Origin: DTU072 sp050309775
Lineage (GTDB): Bacteria; Bacillota; Clostridia; Christensenellales; DTU072
Direction: 5' to 3'
NCBI GenBank assembly: GCA_050309775.1
Contig: JBNRMV010000001.1
Coordinates: 1 to 64,000 of the forward strand
Length of the DNA: 64,000 nucleotides
Part shown: positions 15,817-23,441 of the stretch, in pieces
Position numbering within the stretch: the first letter of the stretch is position 1
Layout of the letters: each line of letters starts with the position of its first letter
The notes under the pieces: model-generated
The model's database searches: none
What the model was told of the DNA's origin: nothing
Seen by the model: the letters and a program-made list of their open reading frames with translations, nothing else
Program-made: the position numbers and the translations under genes

Positions 15817-16395
15817 ATGGATTACAAAAAAGAATTTATACAAGTCTACAAAGAAAATATAAAAAGAGAGGGCGCCGACAAGTTGCTTGATTGGCTGCTG
15901 GCAAGCGATTTTTTTACAGCGCCTGCAAGCACAAGGTTCCATTCGGCATACGAAGGCGGACTTTGCGAACACAGCCTGAAGACTTATTATCGCTTTATCC
16001 AAAACCTTGATGTAGAATATGACGGCGATTGGGAGGACAAAATAAGCCACGAAAGCGCCGCCATAATAGCCTTGCTCCACGATGTATGCAAAATTGATTA
16101 TTACAAAGTAGAACAACGCAATGTCAAAAAAGACGGTGTTTGGGAAAGCGTGCCGTACTATTCAATAGAGGACAAACTGCCCTATGGACACGGCGAAAAA
16201 TCTGTTTACATAATCAGCTCTTTTATGAGATTGACAAGGGAAGAAGCCATGGCCATAAATTGGCATATGGGCGGTTTTGATATGAGAGTGCTGGGCGGCA
16301 GTTATTCCCTGAGCAACGCTTTTTATAAGCACCCATTGAGCCTGATTTTTCACATTTCCGATGTCCAAGCGACTTATCTTGACGAAAGGGCATAA
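15817..16395 (+). CDS. HD-domain phosphohydrolase
   Basis: A 192-residue protein with the HD metal-site pattern: His52 (CEHSL), His88-Asp89 (LLHDVCK), His125 (GHGEKS), His150 (NWHMGG) and Asp182 (HISDVQ). This arrangement resembles the HD part of YhaM-type 3'-5' exoribonucleases and the stand-alone HD hydrolases of clostridia and their phages. Substrates in this group are nucleotides or nucleic acids. It follows the SbcC-like gene by 4 bases with no ribosome binding site of its own (TAAAAAAATG), so it depends on translational coupling. Pairing a pseudo-ATPase SMC-like protein with a metal-dependent phosphohydrolase suggests they act together on DNA or RNA ends (inference). Confidence 0.8.
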   Translation: MDYKKEFIQVYKENIKREGADKLLDWLLASDFFTAPASTRFHSAYEGGLCEHSLKTYYRFIQNLDVEYDGDWEDKISHESAAIIALLHDVCKIDYYKVEQRNVKKDGVWESVPYYSIEDKLPYGHGEKSVYIISSFMRLTREEAMAINWHMGGFDMRVLGGSYSLSNAFYKHPLSLIFHISDVQATYLDERA

Positions 16396-16401
16396 ATCTC
16401 T

Positions 16402-16517
16402 TTACAGCGCTTTGCTTGTTGATATTCCGCGCGGCTTTTCGTTTTGCGTTGCGCCGCGTTTTATTTTCAGAATAGCGGCAACGCAGCAATAAGAAAAAAT
16501 ATAATTTTCTTAATCAT
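16402..16517 (-). pseudogene. Frameshifted small membrane-protein gene
   Basis: On the minus strand GGGAGG stands 7 bases before an ATG at 16517-16515, and the frame reads MIKKIIFFLIAALPLF before TGA at 16469-16467. In the next frame a coding-like stretch covers the same place (VAAILKIKRGATQNEKPRG and on to TAA at 16404-16402). One missing base near 16482-16488 would turn both into a single 38-codon membrane peptide. It is either a broken gene or a real 16-residue peptide. Its mate signals are good but its size makes it uncertain. The small CGCGGC/GCCGCG inverted repeat at 16430-16458, with T-rich sequence on the plus strand, may be the terminator of the HD gene. Confidence 0.4.
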
Positions 16518-16552
16518 AATGTTGTTCCTCCCTTTTTTTTCATTTTACAGCG

Positions 16553-16590
16553 AATAAAAAAAGTGTCAAAATTATTTTATTTGACACTTT
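16553..16590 (-). terminator. Terminator of the ATP synthase operon
   Basis: Read on the minus strand, AAGTGTCAAA and TTTGACACTT pair around an A/T-rich loop, followed by a T run (complement of 16553-16562). It lies about 30 bases after the atpC stop. Confidence 0.8.
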
Positions 16591-16618
16591 CTTAGGGTTT
16601 TTGTCTGATTTGTTCTAT

Positions 16619-17017
16619 TTATCGTGATTTGACCCGTAGCCGCGCAAAGGCTCTTGATAGCGTGGCTTTGCTAAGTTTATATTCTGCTATGGATTTTGCT
16701 TCTCTGAGTTTGCGTTCATGTTCCTCGATAGCGCGGTTTACTCGATTGAGTTCGATTTCTTCCGGCCACTCCATTGTCTGACAAAGAATAATTGTTTCGT
16801 CAGGGCGCACCTGCAAAAACCCTTCTCCGTTGGCGCATATTTTTGTTTCGCCATCATTTTTTATTGTTATCATAGACGGCTCTAGTCCGATGACCATAGG
16901 GCTGTGACCGGCCAGTATGCCCAGCGAGCCGTCAAGCGATTGTACTATGATTGAATCAACCTTGCCCTTAAAAAAAGTTCTTTCGGGAGTCAGCATCTCT
17001 AGCATAAATTTTGTCAT
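16619..17017 (-). CDS. atpC: F1 ATP synthase epsilon subunit
   Basis: A 132-residue epsilon subunit of the F1 central stalk, which couples rotation to catalysis and can inhibit ATP hydrolysis. The N-terminal beta sandwich begins MLTPERTFFKGKVDSIIV and contains the family pattern GSLGILAGHSPMVIGLEP. The C-terminal helical hairpin (about residues 85-132) is complete. The N-terminus overlaps the atpD stop by 4 bases (ATGA). It is the last gene of the operon. Confidence 0.92.
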   Translation of the reverse strand: MTKFMLEMLTPERTFFKGKVDSIIVQSLDGSLGILAGHSPMVIGLEPSMITIKNDGETKICANGEGFLQVRPDETIILCQTMEWPEEIELNRVNRAIEEHERKLREAKSIAEYKLSKATLSRAFARLRVKSR

Positions 17018-18402
17018 TGCTGTTTTTCGTACCTCTCAAATATTTCGTCAAGGTCCCCGGCAAAGAAGAACATGCTTTCTGGTATGTGGTCGGCATCGCC
17101 TCTAATGATAGCGTCAACGCTTTCGATAGTCTTTTTTATCGGAACATAGCGCCCTTCGGTATTGGTAAATACGCTGGCAACATAGAAAGGCTGTGAAAAG
17201 AAGCGTTGCAGCTTTCTGGCTCTGTATACCGTAGTTTTGTCCTCTTCGGAAAGTTCTTCCATGCCCAGGATTGCTATTATGTCTTGCAGTTCTTTGTATC
17301 TTTGCAGCATTTGCTGCGCAAGGTTGGCTACACGGTAGTGCTTTTCGCCGACAACAGACGGCTCAAGTATCCTAGAAGTCGATGCAAGAGGGTCGATTGC
17401 CGGATAAATGCCCTGCTCAACAACGGCTCTTGACAGTACGGTTGTGGCGTCAAGGTGAGAGAATATTGTAGCCGGAGCCGGGTCGGTGATGTCGTCTGCC
17501 GGCACATATACCGCTTGAATGGAGGTTATGGAGGCGTCCTTTGTTGTGGTTATGCGCTCCTCAAGTATGCCCAATTCGGTTGCCAAAGTCGGTTGATATC
17601 CTACTGCCGACGGCATTCTTCCAAGAAGCGCCGACACCTCGCTGCCTGCCTGAACAAAGCGATAAATATTGTCAATAAAGAGCAGCACATCTTGTTTCTT
17701 TACATCTCTGAAATATTCCGCAAGCGTAAGTCCGGAAAAAGCCGCTCTCATTCTTGCTCCCGGCGGTTCGTTCATCTGTCCGAACACCAATGCGGTGTTT
17801 TGCAGCACTCCCGACGCCGTCATATCCGCCAGCATGTCGTTGCCTTCACGGGAGCGTTCGCCTACGCCGGTAAAAATGGAATAGCCGCCATGTTGCGCTG
17901 CAATATTGCGGATGAGTTCAAGAATAAGTACTGTTTTGCCCACTCCGGCGCCGCCGAACAGTCCTATTTTGCCGCCTTTTGCATATGGCGTCAGCAAGTC
18001 AATAATTTTTATTCCCGTTTCAAAAATCTCTGTTGCGGCTTCCTGTTGAGCCAACTTGGGAGCCTTTCGGTGGATAGACCAATTTGCTTCTCCAATGATT
18101 TCGCCTTTGGCGTCGATGGGTTGTCCCAACGCATTCATTACTCTGCCCAGCGTTCCCACGCCAACCGGCACAGTAATTGTTTCGCCTGTGGCGATGACTT
18201 CTTGTCCTCTTGTCATGCCCTCGTTGGCTTCCAGCGCAAGGCTGCGTACGATACCGCCGTCCAGATGCGCCTGCACCTCGAGCGTCAGCATTTGCCCGTC
18301 GGTTTCTGTCAGCAATTTTTCATAAAGTTTTGGCACATATCCAAAGAATTGCGCATCTACAACGGGTCCGATGATTTGTGTTATTCTTCCTTTTTTCGGC
18401 AT
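17014..18402 (-). CDS. atpD: F1 ATP synthase beta subunit (catalytic)
   Basis: The catalytic nucleotide-binding subunit, 462 aa. The P-loop GGAGVGKT, the GERSREGND segment with the catalytic Glu, and the Walker B region (VLLFIDNIYRFVQAG) are intact. The DELSEED region of typical beta subunits appears as a local variant, GMEELSEEDK. The start lies 2 bases after atpG. No anomaly was seen. The usual DN(I/V)FRF of the Walker B neighbourhood reads DNIYRF here, a small change. Confidence 0.95.
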   Translation of the reverse strand: MPKKGRITQIIGPVVDAQFFGYVPKLYEKLLTETDGQMLTLEVQAHLDGGIVRSLALEANEGMTRGQEVIATGETITVPVGVGTLGRVMNALGQPIDAKGEIIGEANWSIHRKAPKLAQQEAATEIFETGIKIIDLLTPYAKGGKIGLFGGAGVGKTVLILELIRNIAAQHGGYSIFTGVGERSREGNDMLADMTASGVLQNTALVFGQMNEPPGARMRAAFSGLTLAEYFRDVKKQDVLLFIDNIYRFVQAGSEVSALLGRMPSAVGYQPTLATELGILEERITTTKDASITSIQAVYVPADDITDPAPATIFSHLDATTVLSRAVVEQGIYPAIDPLASTSRILEPSVVGEKHYRVANLAQQMLQRYKELQDIIAILGMEELSEEDKTTVYRARKLQRFFSQPFYVASVFTNTEGRYVPIKKTIESVDAIIRGDADHIPESMFFFAGDLDEIFERYEKQQ

Positions 18403-18404
18403 TT

Positions 18405-19274
18405 CTATTCCCTTTTGAAAAGGCTGGATGAGGATATTTCGGCTATTTCTGTCGTTACCATTTCCTGCCTTACTCTGTTATATTCCAAATCGAGTTTTTC
18501 GATGAGTTCATAAGCGTTTTGTGTTGCGTTGTGCATTGTTCTGATTCTTTCGTAATGTTCAGAATATATCGACTGTATCAAGCAACTGTAAACTATTCCG
18601 ATGATATATTGCGGCACAAGAATGTCAAAGACCTTTTTTGGCGACGGCTCAAAATACAGTATTGCGTTGTAGCTTGGTTCGGAAGCAATGTCTGTAAAAT
18701 CCTCCGGAACAAGTGGCAACAGGCGCATGGTCACCGGCTGCTGCACGGTAGCCGAGACCATTTTTGTGTAAATAATCTTTATGCTGTCTATCAGCTGGTT
18801 GTCGTACATTTCCAGCAAATCGTTGGTGATGCCGCGCGCATCGTCAAGAGTGGGGGTTTGCGCCGCATGTAAATACTCTATGTCGGGGGACATGCCGCGC
18901 GCCTGAAAAAAGGCTTTTGCCATATGCCCTATGACAAAAAGGTATCTTTCCGATTGCGCAGAGATTTCTTCATAGGCATGTTTAAGCACTTTTTGGTTGT
19001 AGTCGCCGGCCAGTCCCTTGTCGGAGGCTATGATGATATATGCCGTTCTTTCGCCCTGCCTATCGCAAAGATAGGGGTGAGCAATGTTGCCGGCGGTATG
19101 ATGAAGTATGTCCTTTATGGTTGCGCGCACTTTGTTGAAATAAGCGGCATTGCTTAGAAACTTTATGTTTGCTTTGCGCAGTTTGGAGGTGCTTATCATC
19201 TCCATCGCCTTGGTGATTTGGGCTGTCTCTTTTATGCTATCCGAACGGTTTTTTATATCAATAATGTTCTGCAT
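18405..19274 (-). CDS. atpG: F1 ATP synthase gamma subunit
   Basis: The rotor shaft of F1, 289 aa. It has the characteristic N-terminal helix (IKNRSDSIKETAQITKAMEM), the central ASDKGLAGDYN segment and a C-terminal helix (RIRTMHNATQNAYELIEKL), all matching the family. It begins 9 bases after the atpHA stop and is followed 2 bases later by atpD. Confidence 0.93.
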   Translation of the reverse strand: MQNIIDIKNRSDSIKETAQITKAMEMISTSKLRKANIKFLSNAAYFNKVRATIKDILHHTAGNIAHPYLCDRQGERTAYIIIASDKGLAGDYNQKVLKHAYEEISAQSERYLFVIGHMAKAFFQARGMSPDIEYLHAAQTPTLDDARGITNDLLEMYDNQLIDSIKIIYTKMVSATVQQPVTMRLLPLVPEDFTDIASEPSYNAILYFEPSPKKVFDILVPQYIIGIVYSCLIQSIYSEHYERIRTMHNATQNAYELIEKLDLEYNRVRQEMVTTEIAEISSSSLFKRE

Positions 19275-19283
19275 ATTGACCGC

Positions 19284-21104
19284 CTATTTATGCTCAAGCA
19301 TGAAATATGCTCGGAATTGTTCAATGGCGGTGTCTATGGAGCGGACTATGTTTTCGGTCAATTCGCCTTTTGTTGTCAGCATACGCGCTTGCATGACATA
19401 AGAACTGCGATAAAAGTTGTAGAACTTATCGAGGAAAACGGCAATCTGCGAGGTGTTTATGTCAAGCAGCTTTTCGTTTACGATAAGATACAGATACAAA
19501 GTCTCACGCAGGGTATGCATGGGGTTGTATTCCTCCTGTTTCAGCGCCTCTGTGGTTTTTTCGCCCTGAGCCAAAATCTTCTTTGTCGATGCGTCAAGGT
19601 CGGAGCCGAATTGCGAAAATACCGCCAGTTCTCTGTAATGCGCCAAATCCAAACGCAGCTTTGAGCTGAGTTTTCTTATGGCCGGAGGCTGGGCGGCTCC
19701 TCCTACACGGGATACCGACAAGCCGACATTTACGGCAGGGCGGATACCTGCGCGGAAAAGCTCCTTTTCAAGGTATATCTGCCCGTCAGTTATGCTGATG
19801 ACATTTGTCGGGATATATGAAGAAATATCGCCTGCCTGAGTTTCTATGATTGGCAGTGCAGTCATTGAGCCGCCGCCTTTTTCGGGGGAGAGTTTGGCGG
19901 CCCTTTCAAGCAGTCTGGAGTGTATATAAAAAACGTCGCCGGGGTATGCCTCTCTGCCGGCCGGTCTTTTCAATAGCAAGCTGATTGTGCGATACGCCAC
20001 AGCGTGTTTGGAAAGGTCATCATAGACTATCAGTACATCTTTTCCCGAATACATAAACTCTTCGGCTATGGCGCAGCCTGTGTAAGGCGCAAGATATTGC
20101 ATGGGCGCAGAATCGTCGGCAGTCGACACCACAAGGGTGGTATACTCCATTGCGTCCTGTTCTTTTAGTTTTTGTATGAGTTTTGCGATAACTCCCGCCC
20201 TTTGCGCTATTGCGACATAGACACAAAGCACATTTTTACCCTTTTGGTTTATGATGGTATCGATGGCTATGGCCGTTTTTCCCGTTTGGCGGTCGCCGAT
20301 AATCAATTCGCGCTGTCCCTTGCCTATGGGTATCATAGCGTCTATGGCAAGTATGCCGGTGCTTAGGGGGCTGTCAACTTTTGCGCGGTCGATAATCGAG
20401 GGGGCAGGGTTTTCTATTTTTCTGCGTTTTTCGGTATGCAGCGATTTTATGCCGTCAATAGGCTCGCCAAGTGAATTGACTACTCTGCCAAGCAATTCCT
20501 CTCCGACAGGTACTTCAACTATTCTTCCGGTGGTGTATACTATGTCGCCATAATCAATTTCATGAGTGTTATTCAGGAGCATGGCTCCGACGCGCTCCTT
20601 TTCAAGATTCATTGCTATGGCAAAGGTGTTTTTGTGGACAAGCAACAGCTCGCCGTATTTGCATGTTGAAAGACCAGAGATTTGTATTATGCCGTCGGCA
20701 ACGGCGGACACTCTGCCGCAGACATTTTTGTCAATGCCGCGAGTGACTATGTTTGAAAGCTGCGACTTCAGAAAATCCGGCATTATTCCCGAACTCAATT
20801 CGCCGGTGGCTTCGTCAAATATATATTCATGCAGCTGGTTTTCGGGTCCTTTCGATTTTACTTTGCCTTTTGAGTGCAGTTCATTGATAATTTCCGCAGA
20901 AGCCTTTTTTATTTTCAAAAGTTCCGTTGACATGGATGCGTCGATCATGTTTTCGCCGTCATTGATGACAATGCCGCCGATAATGCTGTCGACAAAATAT
21001 TCAACGGTTATGTCGTCGTTGAATTTTTGTTTGAGCGCAGCTTCCAGCCTTTCTTTTTGTTCGGCTGTAAGCTCAATTGAGGATGTAATTGTCAAACTAC
21101 GCAT
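19284..21104 (-). CDS. atpA: Fused ATP synthase delta (C-terminal domain) and alpha subunit
   Basis: One 606-residue frame. Residues about 5-70 (TSSIELTAEQKERLEAAL, then FVDSIIGGIVIND...MIDAS) match the C-terminal domain of the delta/OSCP subunit, the part that binds the b subunit. From about residue 105 a normal alpha subunit follows: the beta-barrel start (VCGRVSAVADGIIQISGL), P-loop GDRQTGKT, and the arginine finger in SVSRVGGAAQ. The N-terminal helical domain of delta, which normally caps the alpha N-terminus, is absent, and no separate atpH lies in the operon. The fusion ties the b-binding domain covalently to alpha. The ATG overlaps the end of atpF by 8 bases. The frame is open with no sign of a sequencing error. 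Confidence 0.85.
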   Translation of the reverse strand: MRSLTITSSIELTAEQKERLEAALKQKFNDDITVEYFVDSIIGGIVINDGENMIDASMSTELLKIKKASAEIINELHSKGKVKSKGPENQLHEYIFDEATGELSSGIMPDFLKSQLSNIVTRGIDKNVCGRVSAVADGIIQISGLSTCKYGELLLVHKNTFAIAMNLEKERVGAMLLNNTHEIDYGDIVYTTGRIVEVPVGEELLGRVVNSLGEPIDGIKSLHTEKRRKIENPAPSIIDRAKVDSPLSTGILAIDAMIPIGKGQRELIIGDRQTGKTAIAIDTIINQKGKNVLCVYVAIAQRAGVIAKLIQKLKEQDAMEYTTLVVSTADDSAPMQYLAPYTGCAIAEEFMYSGKDVLIVYDDLSKHAVAYRTISLLLKRPAGREAYPGDVFYIHSRLLERAAKLSPEKGGGSMTALPIIETQAGDISSYIPTNVISITDGQIYLEKELFRAGIRPAVNVGLSVSRVGGAAQPPAIRKLSSKLRLDLAHYRELAVFSQFGSDLDASTKKILAQGEKTTEALKQEEYNPMHTLRETLYLYLIVNEKLLDINTSQIAVFLDKFYNFYRSSYVMQARMLTTKGELTENIVRSIDTAIEQFRAYFMLEHK

Positions 21105-21642
21105 CTTCTTTCAATTCCTCTTCTTTCAGCTGTTCGTCCTTCCATTCTTCAATAATTGCATTTATTACGCTGTCGTTGTCCTCAGCCTTGACCTCTCTTT
21201 CAAGTATGCGCGACGCCATATCCACGGCAAGTTCGGACACAGAGAACAACAATTCTTCCTTTGCTTTGCTTTGTTCGTGCAGTATGTCAAGTCTGGCTTT
21301 CTCCGCCATATCCTTGGCTTGCTCTTTTGCTGCGGTAATTATTTCTCTGGTTTGCATGGAGGCGGCCTCGGCGGCATCCTCTGCCATTTGGACAGCCTGC
21401 TGTCTTGCCTCGACAATGATTTGCTCGGCTTCAAGTTTTTTTTCTGCGGCTTCGGCGGCAGCAGAAGCGGCGGCTTGCTCGGCGGCTTTGTATTCCGCCT
21501 CTCTTTTTGCCATGAATTTCTTTATGGGTTTATACAGCAAAAAGCGCAGCCCGACCATAAGCAACAGGAAATTGAAGATGTGGATAAGCACTTCATATAT
21601 ATTAAATCCAAGGGGCAACCCTTGACTGGATAAGCTAAACAT
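21097..21642 (-). CDS. atpF: Fo ATP synthase b subunit
   Basis: The peripheral stalk subunit, 181 aa. An N-terminal membrane helix (about residues 15-36; EVLIHIFNFLLLMVGLRFLLYKPI) leads into a long Ala/Glu/Lys-rich helix typical of b. The end (ASRILEREV, then an acidic tail EEWKDEQLKEEELKEDA) is about 15 residues longer than usual. This is of interest because the delta domain it should bind is fused to alpha in this operon. It is not a b-delta fusion. Confidence 0.9.
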   Translation of the reverse strand: MFSLSSQGLPLGFNIYEVLIHIFNFLLLMVGLRFLLYKPIKKFMAKREAEYKAAEQAAASAAAEAAEKKLEAEQIIVEARQQAVQMAEDAAEAASMQTREIITAAKEQAKDMAEKARLDILHEQSKAKEELLFSVSELAVDMASRILEREVKAEDNDSVINAIIEEWKDEQLKEEELKEDA

Positions 21643-21654
21643 ATTTCCCTCGTA

Positions 21655-21906
21655 TTACAGAACTTTGATTACTATGAGTATGGCAATGAGCAAACCATAT
21701 ATGGCTGTGGTTTCGGCAAAAGCCAAACCCAAGAGCAGCGTTGTACGGATTTTGTTCTCCGCTTCGGGTTGACGGGCTATGGCTTCGACCGCCTTTCCGG
21801 TGGCTATACCCATACCAATGCCGGCTCCTACTCCCGTAAAAGCCGCAATTGCTGCGCCGATAGCAAAGATTGCCTCATTGGTGATTGCACTCAAAAACAT
21901 CATCAT
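21655..21906 (-). CDS. atpE: Fo ATP synthase c subunit (rotor ring)
   Basis: An 83-residue hairpin of two membrane helices with the polar loop ARQPEAENKIRT. The ion-binding carboxylate is the Glu in AFAETTAIYG. The Thr after it and the Tyr are like those of Na+-binding c subunits. In helix 1, however, the Gln that helps bind Na+ in those proteins appears as Met (GIGMGIATGK). Ion choice is therefore uncertain. GGAGG lies 5 bases before the ATG. Confidence 0.93.
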   Translation of the reverse strand: MMMFLSAITNEAIFAIGAAIAAFTGVGAGIGMGIATGKAVEAIARQPEAENKIRTTLLLGLAFAETTAIYGLLIAILIVIKVL

Positions 21907-21931
21907 GTTGACCTCCGATAGTATTTCAATT

Positions 21932-22630
21932 TTATATTTCTACTGCTTCGCCAATAAATAGCGCAGACAAGGTTGCGAAGATATACGCCTGTATAAGGGC
22001 GTGGAACAGGGTGGTGATGACCGACACTATGGCAGGCACCACAAAAGAAAGGGCAATATATGAATATACCAGTTCCATAATGAGCAGACCCGAAACTATG
22101 CTTCCGAACAGTCGTAGCGACAGGGATACGGGTACTGCTATGTCCGTAATGACATTGATGGGATTGCGCAATCTTTTTAGTCTTACGCGCGCTCCGCGCT
22201 TTTTCACTCCGAAGAAATGAATAACTATGAATGTAGTGATGCCCAGCGCAAAGCAGGTGTTTATGTCGGCAAAAGCCGGTCTTACGCCAAGCAGTTCTAC
22301 CAAGGTGCTGAAACAAATGAAGACTGCCGCCGCCATAATATAAGGTCCGACAAAGCCTTCAAGGTTGTGAGTTGAGTCCTTTGCCAGTTTGTCAAAAAAG
22401 TTTATTATCATTTCAAGAAACATTTGCGCTTTTTTTGGCACATTGCTGAGTTTGCGCACTACGGTAAGCCGTAAAATCAAACATATGAGCAATAGTACCG
22501 CCGTGACTGCCAACGCAGTAAACATGCTCGGACCTACTTCAAAGCCATCAAATATTTTTATTTTTTCCGGCAACAGCGCCTCTGTCAGTCTGTCTCTGAC
22601 GGAAGCTGCGCCAAGCAATGATTGAAACAT
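21932..22630 (-). CDS. atpB: Fo ATP synthase a subunit
   Basis: The stator channel subunit, 232 aa from the ATG preceded by AGAGAGG. The essential arginine lies in the conserved SLSLRLFGSIVSG, and the last helices contain FHALIQAYIFATLSALFIGEA as in the family. Five or six membrane helices are visible. It is the first gene of the operon; no atpI lies upstream. An earlier in-frame start at 22699 lies upstream of the promoter and is unlikely. Confidence 0.93.
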   Translation of the reverse strand: MFQSLLGAASVRDRLTEALLPEKIKIFDGFEVGPSMFTALAVTAVLLLICLILRLTVVRKLSNVPKKAQMFLEMIINFFDKLAKDSTHNLEGFVGPYIMAAAVFICFSTLVELLGVRPAFADINTCFALGITTFIVIHFFGVKKRGARVRLKRLRNPINVITDIAVPVSLSLRLFGSIVSGLLIMELVYSYIALSFVVPAIVSVITTLFHALIQAYIFATLSALFIGEAVEI

Positions 22631-22652
22631 CTTTTTACCTCTCTTAATTGTT

Positions 22653-22681
22653 ATTTTACCCCCTTTATCAAACATATGCAA
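22653..22681 (-). promoter_or_regulatory. Promoter of the ATP synthase operon
   Basis: On the minus strand TTGCAT (22681-22676), a 17-base spacer and TAAAAT (22658-22653), about 22 bases upstream of the atpB start codon. Confidence 0.65.
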
Positions 22682-22817
22682 GCGATTTTGAGTCGTCACA
22701 ACGCCAACTCATTAAGAATATTTTATTTAAGGACGCCTACCGAAAAAACAATCGTCATGATAATTTTTTGCGTAGTTGAACATAATTCTTATTGCGCGGT
22801 CATAGGTTTAATAAATG

Positions 22818-22846
22818 TTGACAATTTGGGGGTGTTGTGGTATGTT
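22818..22846 (+). promoter_or_regulatory. Promoter of the nfeD-floA operon
   Basis: TTGACA (22818-22823), a 17-base spacer and TATGTT (22841-22846), followed by an AGGAGA ribosome binding site and ATG 22875. Confidence 0.75.
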
Positions 22847-22874
22847 TATATAAGATAATAGGAGATATTAGTTT

Positions 22875-23411
22875 ATGGAATTCTTTGTTCAGATAGGATA
22901 TCTTTTCAGCAATATGACATGGCCGGTTGTGGTATGCCTCATAGTTGGCATAATATTTCTGATGATAGAGATTTTTCAGCCGGGTTTCGGAGTTTTCGGC
23001 TCAGTAGGTTTGCTGCTGCTTATTTTGGGCGTGGTGCTAAGAGCAATCTACAGTCAGCCTGAAGACAACATTCTGGCGCAGATATTCATATTGTTGTTCT
23101 TTGTTTCGATTATTGTCATAGTGTCCTTTATCATTATGGTCAAGACTTCAAAAACAGGGTGGCTGAACCGCACTCCGCTAATAGAGAATTCGACGGCGGT
23201 TTCGACCGAAATGTCCGAGGGCACGGCAGATTTTTCACATCTGAAAGACAAAATTGGCGTGGCGGCAACCGATTTGAAACCCACAGGAAAAGTAAACATT
23301 GACAACGAAATAGTCGACGCGTATGCCGAGGGCTTTTTTATCTCAAAAGGCGAAGGCATAAAAGTTACCGAAATATCCGGCGGCAAGATTTCTGTACGCC
23401 GCATAGAATAA
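22875..23411 (+). CDS. NfeD-like membrane protein
   Basis: Two or three membrane helices (about residues 15-85) are followed by a small soluble beta domain of the OB type (about 115-178, ending GIKVTEISGGKISVRRIE). This is the arrangement of NfeD proteins, which are partners of flotillin-like proteins in membrane microdomains. floA follows 30 bases later behind its own strong ribosome binding site. The 178 aa are the short form without a serine protease domain. Confidence 0.85.
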   Translation: MEFFVQIGYLFSNMTWPVVVCLIVGIIFLMIEIFQPGFGVFGSVGLLLLILGVVLRAIYSQPEDNILAQIFILLFFVSIIVIVSFIIMVKTSKTGWLNRTPLIENSTAVSTEMSEGTADFSHLKDKIGVAATDLKPTGKVNIDNEIVDAYAEGFFISKGEGIKVTEISGGKISVRRIE

Positions 23412-23441
23412 AAAGTATAAGTTACACCCAAGGAGGTAAAT

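Noticed and set aside
17455..18513. Open frame of 352 codons on the plus strand across atpD and atpG
   Set aside because: Shadow of two well-conserved ATP synthase genes. The predicted product is Cys/His/Arg-rich without recognisable domains.
20566..21633. Open frame of 355 codons on the plus strand across atpF and the delta-alpha fusion
   Set aside because: Shadow of the Ala/Glu-rich b subunit; the Ser/Cys-rich product is typical of reverse-complement reading.
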